A stretch of 64,000 bases of DNA from Streptomonospora nanhaiensis (lineage in GTDB: Bacteria > Actinomycetota > Actinomycetes > Streptosporangiales > Streptosporangiaceae), in NCBI RefSeq assembly GCF_013410565.1, contig NZ_JACCFO010000001.1:1426001-1490000 (forward strand). The letters run 5' to 3'. The stretch's first letter is position 1. Each line of letters opens with the position of its first letter. This document shows, in pieces, positions 15,859 to 24,905 of this stretch. The notes below the pieces were generated by a model. It was not told where the DNA came from. It made no database searches and saw only the letters and a list, made by a program, of their open reading frames with translations. The translations under genes were made by a program, and so were the position numbers.

Positions 15859-16896
15859 ATGCGCATCTCCATGCCGCTGCAGTACGCCGGCGAGCCCAAA
15901 CCGGTCGTCGACCAGGTCGCCGAACTGGAGAAGGTGGGCCTGGACACCGTGTGGGTGGCCGAGGCCTACGGCTACGACAGCCCCACCCTGATGGGCTACA
16001 TCGCCGCCCGCACCGAGCGCGTCAACATCGGCTCGGCCATCCTGCCGCTGTACACCCGCACCCCCGCCCTCATCGCCCAGACCGCCGCCGGCCTGGACTA
16101 CCTCTCCGACGGCCGCGCCGTGCTGGGGCTGGGCGCCAGCGGCCCGCAGGTCATCGAGGGCTGGCACGGCGTGCCCTACACCAAGCCGCTGGCCCGCACC
16201 CGCGAGATCATCGAGATCTGCCGCAAGATCTGGGCGCGCGAGGAGCGCGTGGTGCACGAGGGCAGCGTCTACACCCTGCCGCTGCCGCCCGAGCAGGGCA
16301 CCGGGCTGGGCAAGCCGCTCAAGATCATCAACCACCCCGTGCGCAGCGCCGTCCCGGTGTTCGTGGCCGCCCTGGGCGAGAAGAACGTCGAACTGACCGC
16401 CGAGGTCGCCGACGGCTGGCTGCCGCACCTGTTCATCCCCGAGAAGGCCGACGCCGTGTGGGGCCCGGCCCTGGCCCGGGGCAGGGCCAAGCGCGACCCC
16501 GCCCTGGGCGAGCTGGCGATCTCGGCCGGCGGGCTGCTGGCCATCGGCGAGGGCGAGGAGACCCGCAAGCTCGCCGACCTCACCCGCCCGATGATCGCCC
16601 TCTACGTCGGCGGCATGGGCGCCAAGGGCAGGAACTTCTACAACGACGTCGCCCGCCGCTACGGATTCGAGGACGCCGCCGAGCGGATCCAGGACCTCTA
16701 CCTGGCCGGCCGCAAGGACGAGGCCGCCGCCGCGGTGCCCGACGAGTTCGTGGAGCTGACCAACCTCGTGGGCCCGGAGTCCTACGTGCGCGAGCGCGTC
16801 GCGGCCTTCCGCGCCGCCGGGGTCACCCACCTCAACGTCACCCCCGTGGGCGACGACCCGGTCAGGCTCGTGGAGAAGCTGCACTCCTGGCTGTAG
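15859..16896 (+). CDS. Luciferase-like F420-dependent oxidoreductase
   Basis: The 345 residues form one luciferase-like monooxygenase TIM barrel of the F420-dependent class: start MRISMPLQYAGEPKPVVDQV, EKVGLDTVWVAEAYGYDSPT, the INIGSAILPLYTRTP-like second strand, and a GRAVLGLGASGPQVIEGW segment typical of F420 enzymes. The substrate cannot be told from sequence. ATG 15859 follows GGGAGG. Its 3' end faces an F420:NADP oxidoreductase gene across a 50-base spacer, so supply and use of reduced F420 are adjacent. A TTACTC..GTAGAGT stretch at about 15796–15811 may be its promoter. Confidence 0.9.
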   Translation: MRISMPLQYAGEPKPVVDQVAELEKVGLDTVWVAEAYGYDSPTLMGYIAARTERVNIGSAILPLYTRTPALIAQTAAGLDYLSDGRAVLGLGASGPQVIEGWHGVPYTKPLARTREIIEICRKIWAREERVVHEGSVYTLPLPPEQGTGLGKPLKIINHPVRSAVPVFVAALGEKNVELTAEVADGWLPHLFIPEKADAVWGPALARGRAKRDPALGELAISAGGLLAIGEGEETRKLADLTRPMIALYVGGMGAKGRNFYNDVARRYGFEDAAERIQDLYLAGRKDEAAAAVPDEFVELTNLVGPESYVRERVAAFRAAGVTHLNVTPVGDDPVRLVEKLHSWL

Positions 16897-16901
16897 CCGC
16901 C

Positions 16902-16942
16902 CGGGCCCCGGCACCGCCCGCGACGGGCGCCGCCGGGGCCCG
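16902..16942. terminator. Bidirectional nested hairpin terminator
   Basis: Perfect 11-base outer arms (16902–16912 and 16932–16942) enclose an inner five-pair hairpin (16916–16920 with 16924–16928). They fill the gap between two convergent F420-related genes. Confidence 0.7.
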
Positions 16943-16946
16943 GCGC

Positions 16947-17633
16947 TCACACGTCGGTGATGCGCAGTCCGGCGTGCGCCTTGTAGCGGCGGTTGACCGC
17001 GATCAGGTTGGCGGTGAACGCCTCGACCTGGTGGGCGTTGCGCAGCCGGCCCCCGTAGACGCCGCGCACGCCTCCGATCCGGGCGGCCAGCGCCCGCACG
17101 ATGTCGGTTGCCTCGCGGTCGTCGCCCAGCACCAGCACGTCCAGGTCGACCTCGTCGACCTCGGGGTCCAGCAGGACCACCGCCGAGACGTGGTGGAAGG
17201 CCGCCACCACCCGGCTGTCGGGCAGCACGGCCTCGGCCTGCTGCGCGGCGCTGCCCTCCTCGACCGGCAGGGCGTAGGGGCCCTTGGCGTCGAACCCGAG
17301 CGGGTTGACGCAGTCCACGACGATCTTGCCGGCGAGTTCGGCGCGCAGGCTCTCCAGCAGCGCGCGGTGGCCGTCCCAGGGCACCGCGACGATCACGATG
17401 TCGCCGCGGCGGGCGGCCTCGGCGTTGTCGGCGCCGGCCACGCCGAGGTCGGCGCCCAGCTCCGCCGCCGCCGCGGCGGCGCGCTCGGCGCTGCGCGAGC
17501 CGATGACCACGGAGTGGCCCGCGAGCGCGAACCGGCGGGCCAGGCCGCGCCCCTGGTCGCCGGTGCCGCCCAGCACCGCGACGGTGAGCCCCGAGACGTC
17601 GGGAAGGTCGTGTGGAGTCCTCTGCTCTGCCAT
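16947..17633 (-). CDS. npdG: NADPH-dependent F420 reductase (F420:NADP oxidoreductase)
   Basis: It moves hydride between NADP(H) and coenzyme F420, providing reduced F420. The 228 residues start with a Rossmann motif VAVLGGTGDQGRG (about 18–30). They then show the NADP-type IGSRSAERA, VIVAVPWDGH, the family signature VVDCVNPLGFDAKGPYA, and a conserved FHHVSAVVLLDPE region. Length and motifs match the Fno/NpdG family. The ATG lies after an acceptable purine run. It is convergent with an F420-dependent oxidoreductase, its probable partner in cofactor use. Confidence 0.93.
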   Translation of the reverse strand: MAEQRTPHDLPDVSGLTVAVLGGTGDQGRGLARRFALAGHSVVIGSRSAERAAAAAAELGADLGVAGADNAEAARRGDIVIVAVPWDGHRALLESLRAELAGKIVVDCVNPLGFDAKGPYALPVEEGSAAQQAEAVLPDSRVVAAFHHVSAVVLLDPEVDEVDLDVLVLGDDREATDIVRALAARIGGVRGVYGGRLRNAHQVEAFTANLIAVNRRYKAHAGLRITDV

Positions 17634-17690
17634 GCAGCGATCATGCCAGGCGGGGCCGGGGTGGCGCAGCGCGCGGGGGTGTCCGACCGG

Positions 17691-18107
17691 TCACCCCCCA
17701 CGGCCCGCGGCGCGCGGGCGCGGCGCGGGCGTGTCGGGCAGGCCCAGCGCCCGCAGCTCGCGGCGGCGCCGCCAGGCGCGGGACAGCGCCGAGACGGTGC
17801 GGCCGTCGGCCACGCCGTCGGCGGGCAGGCCGTGGGCGCGCTGGAACGCCGCCAGGGCCGCGCGGCGGGCCTGGGGCGGGGCGGCGGGGTCGAGCCGGCC
17901 GACCTCGACGAGCATGGCCCGCACGCGCGCGGGGTCGGGTTCGCAGACCAGGCCCCGGGCGTCGAGCAGGGCGCGCGCGGCGGGCAGCAGCGCCGCCAGG
18001 AGGCGGCGCGGCGCCGACCGGCCCGCGCCGAAGGCGCCGGGCGCGCCGGACACGTCGGGCGCCGCCTCGGCGGGGCGGGCGCGGCGGCGCGCGGTGATCG
18101 AGACCAT
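17691..18107 (-). CDS. Small protein with peptidoglycan-binding-like segment
   Basis: The 138 residues begin MVSITARRRARPAEAAPD. A helical Arg/Ala-rich part (about 30–90) follows, then FQRAHGLPADGVADGRTVSAL (about 88–108). That segment reads like the core of a PG_binding_1 repeat, in which FQ..hGL.aDGv.g..T...L is typical. No signal peptide or membrane segment is visible, so a cell-wall role is not assured. ATG 18107 has a strong GGAGG upstream. It ends 57 bases before npdG starts, in the same direction, so the two may be co-transcribed. The domain call rests on the short motif only. Confidence 0.7.
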   Translation of the reverse strand: MVSITARRRARPAEAAPDVSGAPGAFGAGRSAPRRLLAALLPAARALLDARGLVCEPDPARVRAMLVEVGRLDPAAPPQARRAALAAFQRAHGLPADGVADGRTVSALSRAWRRRRELRALGLPDTPAPRPRAAGRGG

Positions 18108-18236
18108 GCCGACCTCCTTGCCCCGGGGGTTCCCGGGTGCGTGGGTGCTTCCCGTCCCGAGTATCGGCCGCCGCGCCTAAAAGCGCCTCCGGCGCGAGGT
18201 TGGAGTTCGGTTGGTCCTTCGGGGGCACCCGGGCCG

Positions 18237-18290
18237 CCTGCCCTCCCTCCTTCGTCGGGGGCCCGCCCCCGACGAAGGAGGGAGGGCAGG
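18237..18290. terminator. Very long perfect hairpin, 26-base arms
   Basis: The arms 18237–18262 and 18265–18290 are perfectly complementary with a two-base loop. An outer GCACCCGGG/CCCGGGTGC pair (18225–18233 and 18305–18313) extends the symmetry with an uneven interior. It follows the LD-carboxypeptidase stop and probably ends the leftward peptidase operon. Its length is unusual for a simple terminator, and a mobile palindromic repeat is possible. Confidence 0.6.
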
Positions 18291-18320
18291 GGCGGCAGGG
18301 CCGACCCGGGTGCGCGGCCC

Positions 18321-19259
18321 TCAGACGAGCGCGGGGACCTGGAGGGTGAGCGTGGCGGTGTCGGCGTCGAGGACGGCGGGCACGCCCAGCGGAACCGTGA
18401 GCTGGCCGGGCCGGTGGCCGAACCCGAACTCCGCCACCACCGGGACCCCCAGCGGGGCCAGCCGCTCCTCCAGCATGGCGTGCACGGTGGCGAGGTCGGG
18501 GCCGCAGTCGGACCACGAGCCCAGCAGCACCCCGGCCACCCCCTCCAGCCACCCGCCGCGCAGCAGGTGGGTGAGCATCCGGTCCAGGCGCGTGACGTGC
18601 TCGTTGACGTCCTCCAGCAGCAGCAGGCCGCCGCGCGCCGAGGGGCGGCTGTGCGGGGTGGCCAGGCCGTCGCTGAGCACGCTGAGGGTGCCGCCGATGG
18701 TGACGCCCCGCGCCCGGCCGCCCACGAGGGGGCGGGCGCCCGGCGGGCGCAGCACCGTCCGCGTCTCCGGCTCGAACAGGGTGGCCCGCAGGTGCCCGGC
18801 GGCCTCGGCGTCGCCCACGAAGGAGTCCAGCGCCACCACGGGCCCGTGCACGGTGGCCACGCCCAACTCCACGGCGAAAGCCTCGTGGAGCGCGGTGATG
18901 TCGCTGAAGCCGACGAACGCCTTCGCGGGGGCCCGGCGCAGCTCCGCGAAGTCGAGGTGGTCCAGCAGCCGGTGCGCGCCGTCGCCGCCGCGCGCGCACA
19001 GCACGGCGGCGGTACCGGGGTCCAGCCACGCCGCGCGCAGGTCGGCGGCGCGCTGGGTGTCGGTGCCGGCGAGGTAGGACAGCGAGGGGTGGCGGGCGAG
19101 CACGTGCTCGCCGGGCACCGCCTCCAGTCCCCACTCCCCCAGCAGGGCGATCGCGGCCCGCAGGTCCTCCTCGCGCACCGGGCTGCACGGGGCCACCACC
19201 GACACCCGGTCGCCGGGGCGCAGCCGGCGCGGGCGCGCTCCGGGCGCCGCCGCCCTCAC
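18321..19259 (-). CDS. LD-carboxypeptidase, peptidase family S66
   Basis: S66 enzymes remove the terminal D-alanine from cytoplasmic murein tetrapeptides, or act as microcin/peptide amidases. The 312 residues show DRVSVVAPCSP near the start, CARGGDGAHRLLDHLDF, and the nucleophile in FVGFSDITALH (Ser about 115). The Glu in LLLLEDVNEH and the His in FGFGHRPGQLT complete the Ser-Glu-His triad. The GTG start at 19259 overlaps the stop of the S9 peptidase gene by four bases (GTGA), so translation is coupled. No signal peptide is seen, so it is cytoplasmic. With the M55 D-aminopeptidase in the same run it fits murein-peptide recycling. Confidence 0.93.
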   Translation of the reverse strand: MRAAAPGARPRRLRPGDRVSVVAPCSPVREEDLRAAIALLGEWGLEAVPGEHVLARHPSLSYLAGTDTQRAADLRAAWLDPGTAAVLCARGGDGAHRLLDHLDFAELRRAPAKAFVGFSDITALHEAFAVELGVATVHGPVVALDSFVGDAEAAGHLRATLFEPETRTVLRPPGARPLVGGRARGVTIGGTLSVLSDGLATPHSRPSARGGLLLLEDVNEHVTRLDRMLTHLLRGGWLEGVAGVLLGSWSDCGPDLATVHAMLEERLAPLGVPVVAEFGFGHRPGQLTVPLGVPAVLDADTATLTLQVPALV

Positions 19260-21250
19260 CGGTGCAGCTCCAGCTTGGGCGCGTCGGAGGCGAACCCGAA
19301 CACCTGGGCGTACAGCGACAGCTCGGCGTGCAGGGCCGCGGTGATGGTCTCGGCGCGGCGGAACCCGTGCTGCTCGCCCTCGAAGGCGAGGTAGGCGTGG
19401 GGCACGTCGCGCACCTGGGCCAGCAGCCGCTCGCACTGCACCGGCGGGCAGATCTCGTCCTCCAGGCCCTGCATCAGCACGAAGGGGGCGCTGATGCGGT
19501 CGGCGGCGTTGACCGGGGAGCGCTCGGTGTAGCGCCGCCGCTCCCGCGGCCAGGGGCCCACCAGGCTCTCCAGGTACTGGGACTCGAAATCGTGGGTCTC
19601 GCCGGTGCGCCAGCCCACCAGGTCCACGATGGGGAACAGGATGGCGGCGCAGCGGAAGGTGTCGGTGAACGCGAGCGCGGCCACGCTGGTCCAGCCGCCG
19701 GCGCTGCCGCCCCGGATCGCCAGCCGGCGGGGGTCGGCCAGGCCGCGGGCGACGAGCCCCTCGGCGGCGGCCACGCAGTCGGCCACGTCCACCACGCCCC
19801 AGTTGCCGCGCAGCCGCTCGCGGTAGGCCCGGCCGAACCCGGTGGAGCCGCCGTAGTTGACCTCCACGACCCCGATCCCCCGGCTGGTGAAGTAGGCGAT
19901 CTCGGTGTCGAGCACCATGGGCGCGCGGCTGGTGGGCCCGCCGTGGGCCCACACGACGTAGGGCGGCAGCTCGCCGGGCAGCGGCTCGGCGGCAGGGTTG
20001 TGCGGCGGGTAGAGCACGGCGTGCACCTCGCGGCCGTCCGGACCGCTGAACTCCACGGTGCGGGGCCGGGGCAGGTAGGCGGCGCGCCCGTCGGCGGCGG
20101 GCGCGCCGGCGGGGCGCGGCCGGCTCAGTGAGCGCCAACTGCCGTCGGGGGCCACCGCCACGACCTCGGGGGCCAGGTCCGCCGCGGCGGCCACGCCCAG
20201 GACGGTGCGGCCGTCGCGCCCGGCGGCGGCCAGCCGGCCCAGCCACTCGGTGTGGGGGGTGGCGGCGTCCTCAAGGGCGCCGGTGGCGGTGTCGAGGACG
20301 CCCAGGGAGGTCAGCGCCCGCCCGTGCACGGCGGCGAGCCGCCCTCCGGGCAGCGGCAGCAGCCAGGTGTAGCCCAGCTGCCACAGGGGGCCGCCGAACT
20401 CCTCCTCGCACCGGACCAGGGCCTCGGGCCGGCCCCACCCGCCGCCGGGGGCGGCGCTGACGCGGTAGGGGTTCCACCAGCCCTCGGGGTCGGCGACGCA
20501 GTACAGGGTGGTGTCGTCGGCCCACTCGGCCTGCACGACCGACACGCCGGGGCCCCCGGCCACCTCCTCGGGTCGCGCGGCGCGCCCGTCGGGGCCGATG
20601 CCGGCCACCAGCAGCCGGGTGCTGTCCCAGGGCATGTCGGGGTGGTCCCAGCCGATCCAGGACAGGTGCGCGCCGTCGGGCGAGACGCGGGGGCAGGCCA
20701 GGAAGCGGTGCCCGGCGGCGACCTCGCGCACGTCGTCGGGGCCGGAGCACCCGGCCAGCGGCACGGCCACGATCGAGCGGCGCACGTCGGTGGGCAGGGG
20801 GCCGGTGCGGCGCTCGCACACGCACCACACCTCGGTGCCGCCCGGCGCCAGGACGGGCTCGACGTAGCGCACGGCGGCGGGCTCGGCCGGCTCGGGGGTG
20901 AGGGGCCGGGGCTCGCCGCCGGGCTCGAAGAGGTAGAGCCGCTGGTCGGTGAACTCGGTGAAGACCACGGCGGCACCCGCAGCGCCCGGCACCAGCACGA
21001 AGGGCCGGCCGCCGTACTCGTGCACCCGGCTGCGGGCGTTCCACGGGGCCGGCAGCACGGTCTGCGGGGCGGCGGCGGGGTCGTCCAGGCGGGTGCGGCA
21101 CAGCGCCACCCGGCCGCCCTCGCGCGGGCGCGGCTCGGTCCACCACACCTCCTCACCCAGGGCCGCCGGCCAATTGGGGGCGCCGTCGTGGCGGGCGGCG
21201 TCGGCGGCACTGATCGGCGAGGGCCAGGAACCGCAGGGCAGGGCGCTCAT
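19256..21250 (-). CDS. S9 family prolyl-oligopeptidase-like peptidase
   Basis: The 664-residue product has an N-terminal beta-propeller (about 1–390) and a C-terminal alpha/beta hydrolase. The triad is complete: Ser in GGSAGGW (about 515), Asp in QGLEDEICPP (about 598) and His in EGEQHGFR (about 627). The S9C-type start MSALPCGSWPSPISAAD agrees with homologues and supports ATG 21250. It cleaves short peptides, probably in the cytoplasm, as no signal peptide is present. It overlaps the LD-carboxypeptidase gene downstream and follows the M20 gene by 71 bases in a five-gene peptidase run. Confidence 0.94.
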   Translation of the reverse strand: MSALPCGSWPSPISAADAARHDGAPNWPAALGEEVWWTEPRPREGGRVALCRTRLDDPAAAPQTVLPAPWNARSRVHEYGGRPFVLVPGAAGAAVVFTEFTDQRLYLFEPGGEPRPLTPEPAEPAAVRYVEPVLAPGGTEVWCVCERRTGPLPTDVRRSIVAVPLAGCSGPDDVREVAAGHRFLACPRVSPDGAHLSWIGWDHPDMPWDSTRLLVAGIGPDGRAARPEEVAGGPGVSVVQAEWADDTTLYCVADPEGWWNPYRVSAAPGGGWGRPEALVRCEEEFGGPLWQLGYTWLLPLPGGRLAAVHGRALTSLGVLDTATGALEDAATPHTEWLGRLAAAGRDGRTVLGVAAAADLAPEVVAVAPDGSWRSLSRPRPAGAPAADGRAAYLPRPRTVEFSGPDGREVHAVLYPPHNPAAEPLPGELPPYVVWAHGGPTSRAPMVLDTEIAYFTSRGIGVVEVNYGGSTGFGRAYRERLRGNWGVVDVADCVAAAEGLVARGLADPRRLAIRGGSAGGWTSVAALAFTDTFRCAAILFPIVDLVGWRTGETHDFESQYLESLVGPWPRERRRYTERSPVNAADRISAPFVLMQGLEDEICPPVQCERLLAQVRDVPHAYLAFEGEQHGFRRAETITAALHAELSLYAQVFGFASDAPKLELHR

Positions 21251-21321
21251 CGGGGGCAACCGCCTTCCATGGGGTGGTGGGGGTGGGACGCGGCCTCGGG
21301 CGGCGGGCGGGGGCGGCGCTG

Positions 21322-22713
21322 TCAGGCGGCGCGCAGGAACCGGTCCAGGACGCGCGCGCCGAAGTGCAGGCCGGCCACGGGCACGCGCTCGTCCACGCCG
21401 TGGAACAGCGCGTCGTAGTCCAGACCGGGGGGCATGTGCAGCGGGGCGAACCCGTAGCCGGTGATCCCCAGATCGGCGAACTGCTTGGCGTCGGTGCCGC
21501 CCGACAGGCACACCGGCACCACGTGGGCGCCGGGGTCGAACTCCAGCAGGGCGGCGCGCATCTCGGCGAAGACGGGGGTGTCCACGGCCGCCAGCAGCGG
21601 GCGCGAGCGGTGCCGGTAGTCCCAGGAGACCCGCGGGCCGGTCAGCGCGTCGAGGGCGGCGCGGAACTCCTCCTCGGCGCCGGGCAGCACGCGGCCGTCG
21701 ATCCCGGCGGTGGCGGTGCCGGGCACCACGTTGACCTTGTAGCCGGCGGCGAGCATGGTCGGCACGGAGCTGTTGCGCACGGTGGGCCGCACCAGTTCGG
21801 CGGCGGCGCCCAGGCGCGCCACGAGGGCGTCGACGTCGCGCTCGGGGTCGAAGCCGGGGCCGTCGAGGTCGGCGGGCACGCCCACGGCCGCGGCCAGGCC
21901 CGACAGCGCGGCCCGGGTGACCGGGGTGAGGCGCACCGGCCAGCGGTGGGCGTGGATCCGGGCGACGGCCTCGGCGAGCGCGGCCACGGCGTTGTCGGGG
22001 TTGGTCTTGGAGCCGTGCCCGGCGGTGCCGGCGGCCGTCAACTCCAGCCAGGCGGTGCCGCGCTCGCCGGCGCCCACGGGGTAGATCCGCACGGGTTCGC
22101 CCTCGGCCGTGCGGGCGTGCACGGTGTAGGCGCCCGACTCCCCCACGGCCTCGGTGCAGCCCTCGAACAGCTCGGGGCGGGTGTCGACCAGCCACTGGGC
22201 GCCGTAGGCGGCGCTGTCCTCCTCGTCGGCGGTGAAGGCGAGCACGATGTCGCGGCGGGGGCGCAGGCCGGTGCGGGCCCAGTGCCGCACCACCGCCAGC
22301 ACCATGGCGTCGGTGCCCTTCATGTCGACCGCGCCGCGGCCCCACACCATGCCCTCGGCGACCTCGCCGGAGAACGGCGGCAGCCGCCACTGGGCGGGGT
22401 CGGCGGGGACCACGTCGAGGTGGCCGTGCACGAGCAGGCCGGGGGCGGCGGGGTCGGTTCCGGGCACCCGCGCCACCACGTTGGCGCGGCCCGGCGCCGA
22501 CTCCAGCAGCAGCGGGCGCAGGCCGGCGGCAGAGAGGCGCTCGGCCACGTACTCGGCCGCGGGGCGCTCGGCGCCCTCGCCGCCGCCCCGGTTGGTGGTG
22601 TCGATGCGGATCAGCTCGGAGGTGAACCGCACGGCCTCCTCGTCCAGCCGGGCGAGCGCGCCCGCCGCGTCGGCCGCCGCCGCGGCCCGAATCCCCTGGT
22701 CAGCGTGTGCCAC
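21322..22713 (-). CDS. M20-family metallopeptidase/deacylase
   Basis: The 463 residues contain the M20 zinc and catalytic residues: His-x-Asp in VHGHLDVVPAD, the bridging Asp in WGRGAVDMKGTD, the general-base Glu pair in ADEEDSA, and a C-terminal His region. The lid domain begins at the AAGTAGHGSKTNPDNAV segment. It is probably a dipeptidase or amidohydrolase on peptide-like substrates; the exact substrate is unclear. GTG 22713 follows GGAGGAG. It lies between the M55 and S9 peptidase genes with gaps of 50 and 71 bases, so co-transcription is likely. Confidence 0.94.
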   Translation of the reverse strand: MAHADQGIRAAAAADAAGALARLDEEAVRFTSELIRIDTTNRGGGEGAERPAAEYVAERLSAAGLRPLLLESAPGRANVVARVPGTDPAAPGLLVHGHLDVVPADPAQWRLPPFSGEVAEGMVWGRGAVDMKGTDAMVLAVVRHWARTGLRPRRDIVLAFTADEEDSAAYGAQWLVDTRPELFEGCTEAVGESGAYTVHARTAEGEPVRIYPVGAGERGTAWLELTAAGTAGHGSKTNPDNAVAALAEAVARIHAHRWPVRLTPVTRAALSGLAAAVGVPADLDGPGFDPERDVDALVARLGAAAELVRPTVRNSSVPTMLAAGYKVNVVPGTATAGIDGRVLPGAEEEFRAALDALTGPRVSWDYRHRSRPLLAAVDTPVFAEMRAALLEFDPGAHVVPVCLSGGTDAKQFADLGITGYGFAPLHMPPGLDYDALFHGVDERVPVAGLHFGARVLDRFLRAA

Positions 22714-22763
22714 GCGCTCCTCCGCCCTCTCGTCGCCGCGTCGTGCGGCCGTGCCGGCCCGGC

Positions 22764-23597
22764 TCAGCCGTACAGCGCCTCCACCGCGTTGGCGATGAGC
22801 GTGGTCACGACCTTGAAGCAGCGGATCATCTCAAAGGCCGTGGGCGAGGTGTAGCGGACACGCCGTTCGCTCACGAGGTCGACACCGGGGACCAGGGCGG
22901 CGGCGCCCGCCAGGTGGGCGGCGTCGACCTCCACCTCGACCGTGAACGGTCCGCGGCGCGCGGGCTCGGTGCGCGCCGCGCCCGCGGCGGCGGCCTCGGC
23001 GGCCTCGGCGATCGCGGCGGCGGTGACGGCGGGCGGGCGGCACACGGCGGCGTAGCGCGACACGTAGGTCTTGACGGCGACCGTGCGGGCGGCCGGGGCG
23101 TAGCCGGCGGCGTCCAGGCAGGTGCGGTCGTCGCCGGTGACCAGCACGACGGGGCTGCCGTACTCGGCGACGACGGCGGCGTTGAGGCGGCCCTCGCTCG
23201 CGGGCTCGCCGTCCAGCCACACCCCGGTGACGGAGTTGGGCAGGTAGGTGTGGGCCAGCACGCCCTCGGTCCCGGCGCCGGTGTGGTAGCCGAGGAAGGC
23301 CACGCCGTCGACGTCGCCGCGCTGCACGCCCTCGACCATCGAGAGCTCCTTGTGCCGGCCGGTGAGCATGGCCGCGCGCGGGTCCAGCCGCTCCAGCAGC
23401 AGGTTGCGCATGGTGGAGTGGGCCTCGTTGACCAGCACCTCGGTGGCGCCGCCGGCGAAGAACCCGGACACGGCGGCGTTGACGTCGGAGGTGAACATGG
23501 CCCGGCAGCGCTGCCACTGCTCGGTGCCGGGCTCGACGTCGGCCGGCCAGGTCACGCCGGTGGCGCCCTCCATATCGGCGGAGATCAGGATCCGCAC
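22764..23597 (-). CDS. M55 family D-aminopeptidase (DppA-like)
   Basis: DppA-type zinc enzymes release N-terminal D-amino acids, notably D-alanine from D-Ala peptides. The 277 residues start MRILISADMEGATGV, giving the SxDxEG zinc motif. They continue with VNEAHSTMRN and FLGYHTGAG, also metal and active-site regions of the family. GTG 23597 has AGGAGGAG upstream. In Bacillus subtilis dppA sits with a dipeptide transporter and the LD-carboxypeptidase ykfA. Here an S66 enzyme lies in the same run and a peptide transporter follows 3.5 kb away, so D-amino-acid peptide salvage is the likely role. Confidence 0.92.
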   Translation of the reverse strand: MRILISADMEGATGVTWPADVEPGTEQWQRCRAMFTSDVNAAVSGFFAGGATEVLVNEAHSTMRNLLLERLDPRAAMLTGRHKELSMVEGVQRGDVDGVAFLGYHTGAGTEGVLAHTYLPNSVTGVWLDGEPASEGRLNAAVVAEYGSPVVLVTGDDRTCLDAAGYAPAARTVAVKTYVSRYAAVCRPPAVTAAAIAEAAEAAAAGAARTEPARRGPFTVEVEVDAAHLAGAAALVPGVDLVSERRVRYTSPTAFEMIRCFKVVTTLIANAVEALYG

Positions 23598-23666
23598 CGC
23601 TCCTCCTCGTCTGGGTCGCCGGGCGCGGCGGGCCGCCCCGTGCCCGGGCGGCCCGCCGTGGGAAGG

Positions 23667-24518
23667 TCAGGGGAGGGTGAGGATCTCGGCGCCGTCCTCG
23701 GTGATGACGAGGGTGTGCTCGAACTGGGCGGTGCGGCGGCGGTCGGCGGTCACGGCGGTCCAGCCGTCGTCCCAGACCTCGTAGTCGACGGTGCCCAGGG
23801 TGATCATCGGCTCGATGGTGAAGGTCATGCCGGGTTCCATGACCGTGGTGGCGCGCGGGTCGTCGTAGTGCGGCACGGCCAGGCCGGAGTGGAACTCCGG
23901 TCCGACGCCGTGGCCGGTGAAGTCGCGCACCACGCCGTAGCCGAACCGCTTGGCGTAGGACTCGATGACGCGCCCGATGACGTTGAGCCGGCGGCCGGGG
24001 CGGCACGCCTTGATGCCGCGCATGGTGGCCTCGTGGGTGCGCTCGACCAGCAGCCGGGACTCCTCGTCGACGTCGCCTGCCAGGAAGGTGGCGTTGGTGT
24101 CGCCGTGGACGCCGTGGATGTAGGCGGTGATGTCGATGTTGACGATGTCGCCGTCGGCGATCACGGTGTCGTCGGGGATGCCGTGGCAGATGACCTCGTT
24201 GAGCGAGGAGCACAGCGACTTGGGGTAGCCCTTGTAGCCCAGGGTGCTGGGGTAGGCGCCGTGGTCGCAGAGGAACTCGTGGCCGATGCGGTCGAGTTCG
24301 TCGGTGGTGACGCCGGGCCGCACGTGCTTGCCGACCTCCTGCAGCGCCTGCGCGGCGATCCGGCCCGCGATCCGCATGGCCTCGATGGTCTCGGGGGTCT
24401 GGATGTCGCCGAGCACGCCCTCGACCGGGCGCTTCTTGCCGACGTACTCCGGACGCTCGATACCGGCGGGGACCGAACGGGGCGGCGAGATGCGCCCGGG
24501 AACAAGCGGCGTAGTCAT
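23667..24518 (-). CDS. map: Type I methionine aminopeptidase
   Basis: It removes the initiator methionine from new proteins. The 283 residues carry the five metal ligands: two Asp in [12 protein letters not shown] and [10 protein letters not shown], His in GHGVGPEFH, Glu in FTIEPMI and Glu in AQFEHTL. The N-terminal extension of about 40 residues ([20 protein letters not shown]) is the SH3-ligand-like type common in actinomycete MetAPs. ATG 24518 is preceded by TAGAAT at 8 bases, a leaderless arrangement. It heads the leftward peptidase run, 69 bases before the M55 gene. Confidence 0.96.
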   Translation of the reverse strand: MTTPLVPGRISPPRSVPAGIERPEYVGKKRPVEGVLGDIQTPETIEAMRIAGRIAAQALQEVGKHVRPGVTTDELDRIGHEFLCDHGAYPSTLGYKGYPKSLCSSLNEVICHGIPDDTVIADGDIVNIDITAYIHGVHGDTNATFLAGDVDEESRLLVERTHEATMRGIKACRPGRRLNVIGRVIESYAKRFGYGVVRDFTGHGVGPEFHSGLAVPHYDDPRATTVMEPGMTFTIEPMITLGTVDYEVWDDGWTAVTADRRRTAQFEHTLVITEDGAEILTLP

Positions 24519-24526
24519 GTCTGCGG

Positions 24527-24532
24527 ATTCTA
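24527..24532 (-). promoter_or_regulatory. -10 box for leaderless map
   Basis: On the minus strand TAGAAT ends 8 bases before ATG 24518, and no ribosome-binding site intervenes. It may drive the whole peptidase run. Confidence 0.5.
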
Positions 24533-24632
24533 GTTCCCAGCCGTGACCGGCCGATCCGCGTCGATACGCCGACACGCGGGTAAGAGCCCGGAAGTAGGCA
24601 GGCGAAGCCGGACGAACCCGCAGGAGCCGACC

Positions 24633-24836
24633 ATGAGCGACCGGGACCACGCCGCCACGCCGGACGAGGACCGGCAATGGTGGTATTGCCTTCGACACAG
24701 CAGGCCCGAGCAGGGCCCGGGATGCCCCGGCAAGTACCGGCTGGGCCCCTATCCCGACGAGGCCACCGCGGCGTCGGCGCTGAACATCGTCTCCGAGCGC
24801 AACGAGGCGTGGGACGAGCAGGAGGACCGCGACTGA
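24633..24836 (+). CDS. Small conserved Cys/His-containing protein
   Basis: The 67-residue product is acidic. It has a [19 protein letters not shown] core (Cys19, His22, Cys31) followed by [20 protein letters not shown] and [12 protein letters not shown] recognise the pattern WYCL.H...E...GC...RLGPYPs..EA..AL...ERN..W from many actinomycete genomes, where it is a hypothetical protein. The Cys/His set could bind a metal, but a fourth ligand is not evident. ATG 24633 has GGAG 8 bases upstream. It is divergent from map with about 115 bases between. Confidence 0.8.
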   Translation: MSDRDHAATPDEDRQWWYCLRHSRPEQGPGCPGKYRLGPYPDEATAASALNIVSERNEAWDEQEDRD

Positions 24837-24905
24837 CCCCCGCGCCCGCGGCGCCCGCGGCGCTCCCCCGGCCGCGGCGCCGCGCGGCGCGGTGGCCGGA
24901 GGTCC

